Assembly: GCA_003660905.1 (NCBI GenBank) | Contig: QMVB01000046.1 | Span: 1 to 7,397, forward strand | Source: Candidatus Nanohalarchaeota archaeon | GTDB lineage: Archaea; EX4484-52 | Length of the DNA: 7,397 bases | Reading direction: 5' to 3' | Program-made: the position numbers and the translations under genes | Notes under the pieces: generated by a model | What the model saw: only the letters and a program-made list of their open reading frames with translations | What the model was told of the DNA's origin: nothing | Databases searched by the model: none | Shown here: positions 1-6,217 of the stretch, one piece after another | How positions within the stretch are numbered: the stretch's first letter is position 1 | Layout: each line of letters starts with the position of its first letter

Positions 1-1
1 A

Positions 2-118
2 AAGACAAATTTGAATTATTTTGCTCTAAAGGCGAAGATATATTTAAAAGCTGAAAAAGCAGCTTTTGAAGAATTGCAGGAACTTAAATTAGTTCATGAA
101 ATTAGAGGTATTGCGTAA
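2..118 (+). CDS. C-terminal end of an unrecognised protein (partial)
   Basis: Only one plus-strand frame is open from the window edge. It gives 38 residues ending at a TAA at 116-118, while the other two plus frames stop early. The peptide is rich in Lys, Glu, Ala and Leu (for example AEKAAFEELQELKL) and reads like a soluble alpha-helical C-terminus. No family can be named from so short a tail. It points in the same direction as DP2, but the gap of about 100 bases contains T-rich sequence and a TATA box, so it is probably a separate transcription unit. A chance open stretch is possible at this length. Confidence 0.4.
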   Translation, partial: KTNLNYFALKAKIYLKAEKAAFEELQELKLVHEIRGIA

Positions 119-162
119 GGCGAGTTATATAAGTTTGATCCAATCACAGCAGAACTGCGGGG

Positions 163-171
163 TTTTCTTTT
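163..171 (+). terminator. T-tract, possible archaeal terminator of the upstream gene
   Basis: A run of eight T interrupted by one C lies 45 bases after the stop at 116-118. Short T-tracts on the non-template strand are the usual archaeal termination signal. A tiny GCAG/CTGC palindrome just upstream (150-159) has too short a loop to form a real hairpin, so the call rests on the T-tract alone. Confidence 0.3.
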
Positions 172-193
172 AGGTCAAATATCTCCATTTATC

Positions 194-201
194 TTATAAA
201 A
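194..201 (+). promoter_or_regulatory. TATA box for the DP2 gene, suggesting a leaderless transcript
   Basis: TTATAAAA begins 28 bases before the ATG at 222. Archaeal transcription usually starts about 25 bases downstream of the TATA box, which would place the 5' end at or within a base or two of the start codon. There is no GGTGA/GGAG-type ribosome binding site before the ATG, which agrees with a leaderless message. A second AT-rich candidate (TTATATAA, 125-132) would give a leader of about 70 bases and is less convincing. Confidence 0.5.
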
Positions 202-221
202 TTTTATTCCTTTAATAAAGC

Positions 222-3200
222 ATGAATCCTGATGAACAGACAAAGGAATATTTTTCTGTCATAGAAAAAAACACAAATACCTGCTATGCTGTAGCAAAAA
301 AAGTAAAGGCAAAGGGCATTGACATTGAGGATGAAATCAACATTCCTATTGCAAAAGATTTGGCGGCAAGGGTTGAAGGACTCATCTCTTCTTTTTACCC
401 CAAAATAAAAAATTGCGGGATACAGAACGGGATAAGGTCACTTGAAAAAAAATACGGAAAGAATTCCGAGAGAGTGGCGCTTGAGGCAGGAAGAGACATT
501 GCACTGGGAAAGTACGCCAAATTTGATTCAAAGCAGGAATCTCTTGAAATGGGACTGAGGATTGCCATAGGATATTTAACCCAAGGGGTAGTCACTGCTC
601 CTTTGGAAGGCATCTCAGATGTTCTGTTGAAGAAAAATTCTGATGGAACAGAATATGCTGCTGTCTATTATGCAGGGCCGATAAGGTCAGCGGGAGGGAC
701 TGCATCAGCATTGAGCGTTGTTGCATGCGACTTCATAAGAAAAGCGCTTAATATTGATGACTACAAGCCGGAAGAAAGGGAAATCAAGCGATATGAAACA
801 GAAATAGAGGATTATTCGACGAGAATTGTTGAAAAGCAATATCATCCAACTGCGGAAGAAATCAAGATGATGATAGAAAACATCCCTGTTGAAGTTACAG
901 GAGATCCAACAGAACGCCTTGATGTTTCAAATTACAAGGATTTGCCAAGGGTGGAGACAAATAAAATCCGCGGGGGAATGTGCCTTGTTTTTCTTGACGG
1001 GATTCCACTGAAAGCAGAAAAAGTGCTGAAGAGAATAAAAAAATACCCAAAAGATTACGGGCTAAACAACTGGCTGTGGCTTGATAAATTCATAAAGCTA
1101 AAGCACAGGCTCCATTCTATAAAGAAGAAGAATGCAGGGGATGAAAAATACACGCCAAACACAAAATACATGTCTAAAATCATTGCAGGAAGACCGGTAT
1201 TTTCATTTCCAAACACAAAAGGCGGATTCAACCTGAGGTACGGTCGCTCCAGGACAGGAGGCATTGCTTCAACTTCTGTCCATCCCGGAGCAATGTACCT
1301 GACTGAATTTATTGCAATAGGCACGCAGCTTGCTGAGGAATTGCCGGGCAAGGCAACGGTCGGGACTGTATGCGATTCAATCAACGCACCAATAGTTCTG
1401 CTGGAAGACAAAAGCGTTGTCTTGATAGACACAAAAGAAAAAGCAAAAAAATACAGACCCTTTATTGATAAAATTCTTTCCCTGGGAGATTTGCTGATTC
1501 CCTATGGTGAATTCATAAATAACGGGCATATACTGCTGCCTTCCTCTTATGTTGAAGAATGGTGGGCGAGGGAAGTTGAAGAAGCAATGGATAAAACCAA
1601 AGGAAAAGAGAACCATGATATTGAGGAATATTTGGAAAGCCCATATAAAAAACCTGATTTTTTAACAGCGCTTTTGATAAGCAAAAAATTAAATGTTCCG
1701 ATTCACCCGCAATATTTGTTTTTCTGGCACGATATAAGCAAAGATGCCATGTGCAAATTAATAGACGGCGTGCAAAAATCAATAGAAAACCAGAACAGCG
1801 CAGGAGAAGTTGTATTTGATTTAATTGCAGCAGAGCAGACCGGAGCAAAAAAGGTTTTGGAAGACCTTTGCATTCTGCACAATGTGCTGAATGGAAAAAT
1901 AATAATTGAAAAAAACAGAGCCTATGCCCTCCTTTATTGCCTTGGATTGGTGGAAGGAGAAAAAGAGTTCGGCAATAATTTCCTGGAAAAAATAAAGGCA
2001 GCAGATACCCAAAAAATAATCGGCAAAATCGAAAAAGCAAAAGACACAATGGAATCTGTAAATCTACTGGCAAATATAAAAATTCCAAAAAAAACGCCTC
2101 ATAGAGTAGGCATGAAAATGGGGCGGCCAGAAAAAGCAGAAAGAAGAATAATGAAAGGAAGCCCCCAGTTATTGTTTCCATGCGGCCATGAAGGGGGAAA
2201 AACAAGAAATATTATGGAAACCGCAGAAAAAAAATCAATCACAGCAATGGTTTCCAATTATATCTGCCCTATGTGCGGCAACCAGACTCCATTTCCCTAC
2301 TGCATGGAATGCAAAAAAAGAACTATCCTGACAGAACTTGAGAAGAAAAACTTCAAAGGAGACAGCACAGGCATGAAATCAAAATATTGCAGTATGACTC
2401 TTGATGTCAAAAAACTTCTGCAAAACGCAATGAAAAACATAGATGAAGAAGCCAAACCAAAATTGTTCAAGGCAGTAAGAGGCGTGATGGGAATAGACAG
2501 GAATGTTGAATTTATGGAAAAAGGCGTTTTGAGGGTAAAATATGATCTGTATGTGAACAAGGACGGTACAGTAAGATATGATTCAATAAATGTTCCGCTG
2601 ACTCATTTCAAGCCAAAAGAAATAGACGTAAGCATTGAAAAACTAAAGGAACTTGGCTACACAAAGGACATGGACGGAAAAGCGCTTGAGAACAGAAACC
2701 AAGTGCTTGAAATGAATACACAGGATATAATAATCTCAGACAATAGTATTTTTTCAGGCGCAAATTACCTGATAAATATCTGCAAATTTGTTGATGATTT
2801 GCTTGTGAAATTCTATCATGAAAAGCCATTCTATAATGTAAAGACAAAAGAAGACCTTCTCGGACATCTTGTAATCGGGCTTGCCCCTCATACTTCTGCC
2901 GGAGTAATGGGCAGGATTATAGGATTCACTCCTGCAAGAGTCGGATATGCTCATCCATTCTGGCATGCAGCAAAAAGACGGAATTGTGACGGCGACGAGG
3001 ACTCAATCATGATGCTCATGGACGCACTGCTTAATTTCTCGAAGACATTCCTGCCGGATACACGAGGAGGGCGTTCAATGGATGCTCCTCTTGTGCTGAC
3101 AAGCATAATGAACCCTGAAGAAGTGGATGATGAATCATGGAATGTTGATATAGATACCAAGTATCCTCTCTCATTCTACAGAGAAACAGAAAAATACAAA

Positions 3201-3734
3201 TTTCCGTGGGAATTGAGCGAGGCTCCAAGAGTTGTTGAAGATGTGATAAACAGTCCTGAGGCATTTCACATAAAATACACCCACGAAACGTCTGACATAA
3301 ATGATGGGATGATTATTACAAGATATGTAAGTCTGCAATCTATGGAGGATAAAGTGCATACACAACTGGATATCGGAAAAAAATTAATAGCAGTAGATGA
3401 AAATCACGTAGCAGATAATCTGCTTCAAAAGCATTTTTTAAAAGACATAAAAGGTAATATGAGAACTTTTTCAAAGCAAGCTGTAAGATGCATCGAGTGC
3501 AATGAAAAATACAGGAGAATTCCTCTTTTAGGCGTATGCATAAAATGCAAAGGAAAGCTTGTGTTTTCTGTCTCTGAAGGATTTATCAGGAAATATATGG
3601 AGCCTTCAAAGCAAATAATTGAGGAATATAAAATATCGCCTTACCTCTGCCAGCAGTTTGCAATCCTTGAAAAGCAGGTTGATGATCTATTCGGCAAAAA
3701 GGACAGGCAGATGAAGTTGTTTAGGTTTGAGTGA
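222..3734 (+). CDS. polC: DNA polymerase D large (catalytic) subunit DP2
   Basis: This is the catalytic subunit of the archaea-specific family D replicative polymerase, which works with the small exonuclease subunit DP1 (not in this window). The 1170 residues are a normal length for DP2 without inteins. The N-terminus has the family pattern of an early YF, then IPIAKDLAARVEGL. Metal-binding positions include C654/H656 and C682-x2-C685-x8-C694-x2-C697. The catalytic centre is NCDGDED at 921-927, where D923 and D925 correspond to the essential aspartate pair defined in Pyrococcus DP2. A C-terminal zinc module follows at C1090-x2-C1093-x12-C1106-x2-C1109. The last residues, QMKLFRFE (1163-1170), resemble a PCNA-interacting peptide. 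The ATG at 222 is supported by the family-like N-terminus and the TATA box spacing. No frameshift or intein is seen. The gene is convergent with groEL. Symbol usage varies (polC or polD2). Confidence 0.97.
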   Translation: MNPDEQTKEYFSVIEKNTNTCYAVAKKVKAKGIDIEDEINIPIAKDLAARVEGLISSFYPKIKNCGIQNGIRSLEKKYGKNSERVALEAGRDIALGKYAKFDSKQESLEMGLRIAIGYLTQGVVTAPLEGISDVLLKKNSDGTEYAAVYYAGPIRSAGGTASALSVVACDFIRKALNIDDYKPEEREIKRYETEIEDYSTRIVEKQYHPTAEEIKMMIENIPVEVTGDPTERLDVSNYKDLPRVETNKIRGGMCLVFLDGIPLKAEKVLKRIKKYPKDYGLNNWLWLDKFIKLKHRLHSIKKKNAGDEKYTPNTKYMSKIIAGRPVFSFPNTKGGFNLRYGRSRTGGIASTSVHPGAMYLTEFIAIGTQLAEELPGKATVGTVCDSINAPIVLLEDKSVVLIDTKEKAKKYRPFIDKILSLGDLLIPYGEFINNGHILLPSSYVEEWWAREVEEAMDKTKGKENHDIEEYLESPYKKPDFLTALLISKKLNVPIHPQYLFFWHDISKDAMCKLIDGVQKSIENQNSAGEVVFDLIAAEQTGAKKVLEDLCILHNVLNGKIIIEKNRAYALLYCLGLVEGEKEFGNNFLEKIKAADTQKIIGKIEKAKDTMESVNLLANIKIPKKTPHRVGMKMGRPEKAERRIMKGSPQLLFPCGHEGGKTRNIMETAEKKSITAMVSNYICPMCGNQTPFPYCMECKKRTILTELEKKNFKGDSTGMKSKYCSMTLDVKKLLQNAMKNIDEEAKPKLFKAVRGVMGIDRNVEFMEKGVLRVKYDLYVNKDGTVRYDSINVPLTHFKPKEIDVSIEKLKELGYTKDMDGKALENRNQVLEMNTQDIIISDNSIFSGANYLINICKFVDDLLVKFYHEKPFYNVKTKEDLLGHLVIGLAPHTSAGVMGRIIGFTPARVGYAHPFWHAAKRRNCDGDEDSIMMLMDALLNFSKTFLPDTRGGRSMDAPLVLTSIMNPEEVDDESWNVDIDTKYPLSFYRETEKYKFPWELSEAPRVVEDVINSPEAFHIKYTHETSDINDGMIITRYVSLQSMEDKVHTQLDIGKKLIAVDENHVADNLLQKHFLKDIKGNMRTFSKQAVRCIECNEKYRRIPLLGVCIKCKGKLVFSVSEGFIRKYMEPSKQIIEEYKISPYLCQQFAILEKQVDDLFGKKDRQMKLFRFE

Positions 3735-3751
3735 GCAATTAATATGACTCA

Positions 3752-3757
3752 TTTTTT
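3752..3757 (+). terminator. T6 tract, likely terminator of DP2
   Basis: Six consecutive T begin 18 bases after the DP2 stop codon, with no stable hairpin before them. This matches the simple oligo-T terminators of archaea. A hairpin further on (3828-3846) has no T-run after it on this strand, so the T6 tract is the better candidate. Confidence 0.4.
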
Positions 3758-3796
3758 AAATAATGTAGAGAACAACAAATTCATTCCTTTAAATTA

Positions 3797-3886
3797 TCAT
3801 TCAATAATTTCCTCAATTTCCTTTAATTTTCTCTGGTTCAGAGAAACTTCGCGATTATAAAAAGTTGGTTTTGGAAGAAGAATCTC
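3797..3886 (-). pseudogene. Start-less coding-like stretch, possible gene remnant
   Basis: On the minus strand, 29 codons run from just after a TAA (3887-3889) to a TGA (3797-3799). They encode a protein-like peptide that begins EILLPKPTFYNREVSL and continues into a Lys/Glu/Ile-rich amphipathic helix. There is no ATG, GTG or TTG start in the frame, so it cannot be an intact gene. It may be the decayed 3' end of a gene once located between DP2 and groEL, or a chance open stretch in AT-rich DNA. An 8-bp inverted repeat lies inside it. Confidence 0.2.
3828..3846. repeat. 8-bp perfect inverted repeat (hairpin, 3-base loop)
   Basis: TTTCTCTG (3828-3835) and CAGAGAAA (3839-3846) are exact reverse complements separated by GTT. 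No T-run follows on either strand, so it is not a standard intrinsic terminator. It could fold in the 3' untranslated region of DP2 if transcription reads past the T6 tract. It overlaps the start-less coding-like stretch and may be incidental. Confidence 0.45.
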
Positions 3887-3893
3887 TTATTTT

Positions 3894-3937
3894 ATCGTAA
3901 ATAAAGTATGCCTTATGTCAGGAATTTTATTTACGAT
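3894..3937. repeat. 12-bp perfect inverted repeat in the convergent gap
   Basis: ATCGTAAATAAA (3894-3905) is the exact reverse complement of TTTATTTACGAT (3926-3937), with 20 bases between. Pairing continues imperfectly outwards: several T-A pairs, then AATCTCTT (3881-3888) opposite AAGAGGATT (3949-3957 region). It lies just beyond the groEL U-tract as read on the minus strand, midway between two convergent genes. It could be a bidirectional transcription block, an mRNA 3'-end structure or a dyad protein-binding site. The sequence does not decide between these. Confidence 0.6.
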
Positions 3938-3965
3938 AGAAAAAAAGAAAAGAGGATTTCTCCTC
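3938..3965 (-). terminator. Intrinsic-like terminator of groEL (GAAA tetraloop hairpin plus U-tract)
   Basis: On the groEL strand, a few bases after the stop codon, a 5-bp perfect stem (GAGGA/UCCUC; plus-strand 3952-3956 and 3961-3965) is closed by a GAAA tetraloop. It is followed directly by a U-rich run with single C interruptions (plus-strand A-rich 3938-3951). This is the layout of a bacterial Rho-independent terminator with a short stem. The U-tract alone would also work as an archaeal terminator. Confidence 0.6.
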
Positions 3966-3967
3966 AC

Positions 3968-5602
3968 TTACATCATTGGCATTCCACCCATTCCGCCGCC
4001 CATTGGAGGCACAGCAGGTGCGCTTTCCTTTTCCTTGATGTCGGTTATGATGACCTCTGTTGTAAGAATCATTCCTGCAATGCTTCCTGCATTTTGTATT
4101 TCTGTCCTTACAACCTTTGCCGGGTCAATGACCCCTGCTTTTATCAAGTCTTCTATTTTGTCTGTTTTTGCATTGTATCCTGTGTTTTTGCTTTGCTTTT
4201 TGAGTTCTCCGACGATTAAAGCAGGTTCTTTTCCGCAGTTTGATATTATCTGCTTTACGGGATATTCTATTGCTCTCTTTATGATTTCAACACCAATCTG
4301 CTGGTCATCATTTAATTTTAGGCTTTCAAGGTAATTCTGAGCTCTCAGCAGGCATATTCCTCCGCCGCAGACAGTTCCTTCCTCGACCGCTGCTTTTGTT
4401 GCGTTGAGTGCATCATCAACCCTCATCTTTTTTTCTTTCATTTCGGTTTCAGTTGCAGCCCCTACGTTTATCACAGCGATTCCTCCTGAAATTCTTCCCA
4501 GCCTTTTTTGAAGAGAGTCCTTGTCAAAACTGCTTGTCGTGTTTTCTATCTGCATTTTTATCTGGCTTATCCTGAGATCAATGTTTTTTTTGTCTCCCTT
4601 CCCGCCGATAATTGTTGTCCTTTCCTTTTCGACTTTTATCTTGCTTGCACTTCCAAGGTTTTCTATTTCTATCTTTTCAAGTTCCATCCCCTTATCTTTG
4701 CTGATTACTGTTCCGCCGCAAAGGACAGCGATGTCTTCAAGGTTTGCCTTTTGGTCATCTCCGAAACCCGGCGCTTTAATAGCGCAGACCTTTATCGTTC
4801 CCCTGAGATTGTTAAGGACAAGAGTTGCAAGTGCTTCGCCTTCAACATCTTCGGCAATTATGAACAATGGCTTTCCCATCTGAGATACTTTTTCAAGCAA
4901 AGGAACCAATGGCTTTATTGTGCTTATTTTCTGGTCTGTAATCAGGACAGTTGCATCATCCAGCAATGCTGTCATCTTTTCTGCATTTGTTACCATATAT
5001 GGAGAAAGGTATCCTCTGTCGAATTCCATTCCCTCTACGACCTCCAGAGAAGTTTCCATTGATTTTGCCTCTTCAACGGTTATTACTCCGTTCTTCCCAA
5101 CTTCGTGCATTGCTTTGCTGATAAGAGCGCCGATTTCTTCATCATTGTTCGCAGAGATTGTTGCAACCTGTTTTATCTCTTCTTCTTTCTCAACCAGTTG
5201 CGCTTCATTTTTTATGAATTCCACTATTTTCTCTGTTGCCTTGTCTATGCCTATTTTCAGTTCAACAGGGCATGCTCCTGCAGCAACATTTTTCAGTCCT
5301 TCTGTCACGATTGCCTGGGCAAGTATTGTTCCTGTGGTTGTTCCATCCCCGGAATCATCCTGCGTCTTGCTTGCAACTTCTTTTATCAGCTGAGCCCCCA
5401 TGTTTTCAAAAGGCTCTTTTAATTCTATCTCTTTTGCGATTGTGACCCCGTCATTTGTTATTGTAGGAGAGCCATATCCTTTATCAAGAACGACATATCT
5501 TCCTTTCGGTCCCAAGGTTACTTTTACTGCATCTGCAACTGCGTTTATACCCCCAAGCAAAAGCGTCCGTGCCTTTTCATCAAATTCTAATTGTTTTGCC
5601 AT
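3968..5602 (-). CDS. groEL: Group I (bacterial-type) chaperonin GroEL / Hsp60
   Basis: ATP-driven folding chaperonin that forms a double-ring cage capped by GroES in the cytoplasm. From the preferred start the protein is 544 residues, the normal length for the family. Visible hallmarks in order (preferred numbering): VTLGPKGR with YVVLD, PTITNDGVTIAKEIEL, the nucleotide-binding GDGTTT at about 85-90 with the D87-equivalent Asp, an apical domain with PLFIIAEDVEGEALATLV and IKAPGFGDDQKA, then GAATETEMKEKK, and RVDDAL carrying the catalytic Asp equivalent to E. coli D398. It ends in a Gly/Met-rich tail, MGGGMGGMPMM, typical of group I proteins. An upstream ATG (5612-5614) directly abuts the groES stop but has no ribosome binding site. 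The ATG at 5600-5602 has GGTGA (5608-5612) five bases upstream and gives the usual MAKQ-type N-terminus. It is the second gene of the groES-groEL operon. Group I chaperonins are unusual in archaea, so ancestral transfer from bacteria is likely. Confidence 0.97.
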   Translation of the reverse strand: MAKQLEFDEKARTLLLGGINAVADAVKVTLGPKGRYVVLDKGYGSPTITNDGVTIAKEIELKEPFENMGAQLIKEVASKTQDDSGDGTTTGTILAQAIVTEGLKNVAAGACPVELKIGIDKATEKIVEFIKNEAQLVEKEEEIKQVATISANNDEEIGALISKAMHEVGKNGVITVEEAKSMETSLEVVEGMEFDRGYLSPYMVTNAEKMTALLDDATVLITDQKISTIKPLVPLLEKVSQMGKPLFIIAEDVEGEALATLVLNNLRGTIKVCAIKAPGFGDDQKANLEDIAVLCGGTVISKDKGMELEKIEIENLGSASKIKVEKERTTIIGGKGDKKNIDLRISQIKMQIENTTSSFDKDSLQKRLGRISGGIAVINVGAATETEMKEKKMRVDDALNATKAAVEEGTVCGGGICLLRAQNYLESLKLNDDQQIGVEIIKRAIEYPVKQIISNCGKEPALIVGELKKQSKNTGYNAKTDKIEDLIKAGVIDPAKVVRTEIQNAGSIAGMILTTEVIITDIKEKESAPAVPPMGGGMGGMPMM

Positions 5603-5607
5603 ATTAT

Positions 5608-5612
5608 TCACC
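5608..5612 (-). promoter_or_regulatory. GGTGA ribosome binding site that decides the groEL start
   Basis: GGTGA on the minus strand, complementary to the archaeal 16S rRNA 3' end, sits five bases before the ATG at 5600-5602. It overlaps the upstream in-frame ATG (5612-5614), which itself has only AT-rich sequence before it. This favours translation starting at the inner ATG, with re-initiation after the groES stop codon (5615-5617). Confidence 0.7.
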
Positions 5613-5614
5613 AT

Positions 5615-5881
5615 TTATTCTACTAGTGCCAGAATATTGCTTACCTCTAAAATAAGGTAATCTTTGTCATCTATTTTCAATTCTTCCCCGGAATATTTTT
5701 TGTATAGGATTTTATCTCCTTTTTTGATAACGCAATTATCTTTTGTTTTTCCTATTTCTTCAACAACGCCGATTTGGGTTTTTTCTTTTGCGCTGTCAGG
5801 AATAATTATTCCTCCTTTTGTTGTTGCTTCGCTTTCCTCTGTTTTCACTAAAATTTTGTTTTCCAATGGTTTAATTTTCAT
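5615..5881 (-). CDS. groES: Group I co-chaperonin GroES / Hsp10
   Basis: The heptameric lid of the GroEL cage; it closes the folding chamber in the ATP-bound state. The 88 residues are slightly short of the roughly 95 typical of bacteria but contain the whole fold. The N-terminus is IKPLENKILVK. The mobile loop that contacts GroEL is visible at about 17-33 with TTKGGIIIPDSAKEK, where the hydrophobic III triplet is the GroEL-docking tripeptide. Then come GVVEEIG, KKGDKILYKKYSGEELKI and the C-terminal YLILEVSNILALVE. The start is supported by AGGTGA (5886-5891) four bases upstream. The stop TAA is followed with no gap by the outer groEL ATG, so the two genes are co-transcribed. The archaeal group II chaperonin (thermosome) needs no GroES, so this gene confirms a true group I system. 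Confidence 0.95.
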   Translation of the reverse strand: MKIKPLENKILVKTEESEATTKGGIIIPDSAKEKTQIGVVEEIGKTKDNCVIKKGDKILYKKYSGEELKIDDKDYLILEVSNILALVE

Positions 5882-5885
5882 TATA

Positions 5886-5891
5886 TCACCT
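5886..5891 (-). promoter_or_regulatory. Ribosome binding site of groES
   Basis: AGGTGA on the minus strand, four bases (TATA) before the groES ATG. It is the strongest Shine-Dalgarno match in the window and of the same GGTGA type as that of groEL. Confidence 0.7.
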
Positions 5892-5923
5892 GTTATTCAT
5901 ATACAATATAGGAATGGAGTTAA

Positions 5924-5931
5924 TTTTAAAA
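5924..5931 (-). promoter_or_regulatory. Candidate TATA box of the groES-groEL operon
   Basis: The palindromic TTTTAAAA, read on the minus strand, would place transcription start near 5901 and give a leader of about 20 bases that contains the AGGTGA site. No CIRCE element (the bacterial HrcA operator of groESL operons) is seen, so control is more likely archaeal in style. The box is inferred from position and composition only. Confidence 0.4.
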
Positions 5932-5961
5932 GGGTTTGTTTGCAACTTAAAAATATTAGTT

Positions 5962-5969
5962 TTTATAAT
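5962..5969 (+). promoter_or_regulatory. Candidate TATA box of the surface-protein operon
   Basis: TTTATAAT lies about 43 bases before the ATG at 6005. A start about 25 bases downstream (near 5992) would leave a leader of roughly 13 bases that includes the purine-rich GGGAATGGT next to the start codon. It is divergent from the groES promoter in a shared 123-base region. Confidence 0.4.
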
Positions 5970-6004
5970 TTCTTACCTGTTAGAAGTAACAAAAAGGGAA
6001 TGGT

Positions 6005-6199
6005 ATGAAATATAAAATTTTAGTGCTGGTTGTGATTCTTGCATTGACAATATCCGGATGTGCTAATACAACCATTAATGCGCCGGAAAATATTTCAAAT
6101 GCAACGGAACTTTCGGGCAATGAATATGATGATTCGGGAAAAGAGGGAAGCAGCAGCAGTATTATAATACCGCTGAAAAAGCCGCCCTTTATTGATTAG
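6005..6199 (+). CDS. Small secreted lipoprotein with clustered N-glycosylation sequons
   Basis: A 64-residue protein. Lys at 2 and 4, a hydrophobic core at 5-16 and the lipobox ISGC (C19) show a Sec signal ending in a lipid-attached cysteine, so the product should be anchored on the outer face of the membrane. The mature part is only 46 residues and looks disordered: Asn, Ser, Glu and Gly rich, with a Ser4 run at 49-52 and a C-terminal PLKKPPFID. Three N-X-S/T sequons (N21, N29, N32) fall within 14 residues of the lipidated end. Purine-rich GGGAATGGT precedes the ATG. The next gene starts 18 bases after the stop. I do not recognise a family. It may be a small surface tether or part of a complex with its downstream neighbours. 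Confidence 0.75.
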   Translation: MKYKILVLVVILALTISGCANTTINAPENISNATELSGNEYDDSGKEGSSSSIIIPLKKPPFID

Positions 6200-6205
6200 A
6201 TTAAA

Positions 6206-6212
6206 AAGGGGT
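6206..6212 (+). promoter_or_regulatory. Ribosome binding site of the 254-residue secreted protein
   Basis: AAGGGGT lies five bases before the ATG at 6218, in the short gap after the lipoprotein stop. It supports this start and translation from a shared message. Confidence 0.5.
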
Positions 6213-6217
6213 AGAAT

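Noticed and set aside
395..3365. Minus-strand open frames inside DP2, up to 230 codons
   Set aside because: All lie antisense to an intact, motif-complete DP2. Their translations are Phe/Leu-rich and have no domain pattern.
222..3734. Intein in DP2, as found in some Pyrococcus and other archaeal DP2 genes
   Set aside because: The 1170-residue length is normal without an insert, the sequence around NCDGDED is continuous, and no splicing blocks (terminal HN followed by C/S/T) are seen.
3744..3860. A 38-codon plus-strand open frame after DP2 starting at ATG 3744
   Set aside because: It has no ribosome binding site, spans the T6 tract and the hairpin, and its translation is low in complexity and AT-driven.
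3968..5602. Thermosome (group II chaperonin) as an alternative identity for the chaperonin
   Set aside because: The Gly/Met tail, group I apical-domain sequence and adjacent GroES are diagnostic of group I.
3908..5660. Several plus-strand open frames of 69-184 codons opposite groEL and groES
   Set aside because: They are antisense shadows of two confidently identified chaperonin genes, have no ribosome binding sites, and their translations are Cys/Phe/Ser-rich, as expected from reverse reading of coding DNA.
5882..6004. CIRCE operator upstream of groES
   Set aside because: No TTAGCACTC-N9-GAGTGCTAA-like dyad is present; only TATA-like and ribosome-binding sequences can be supported.
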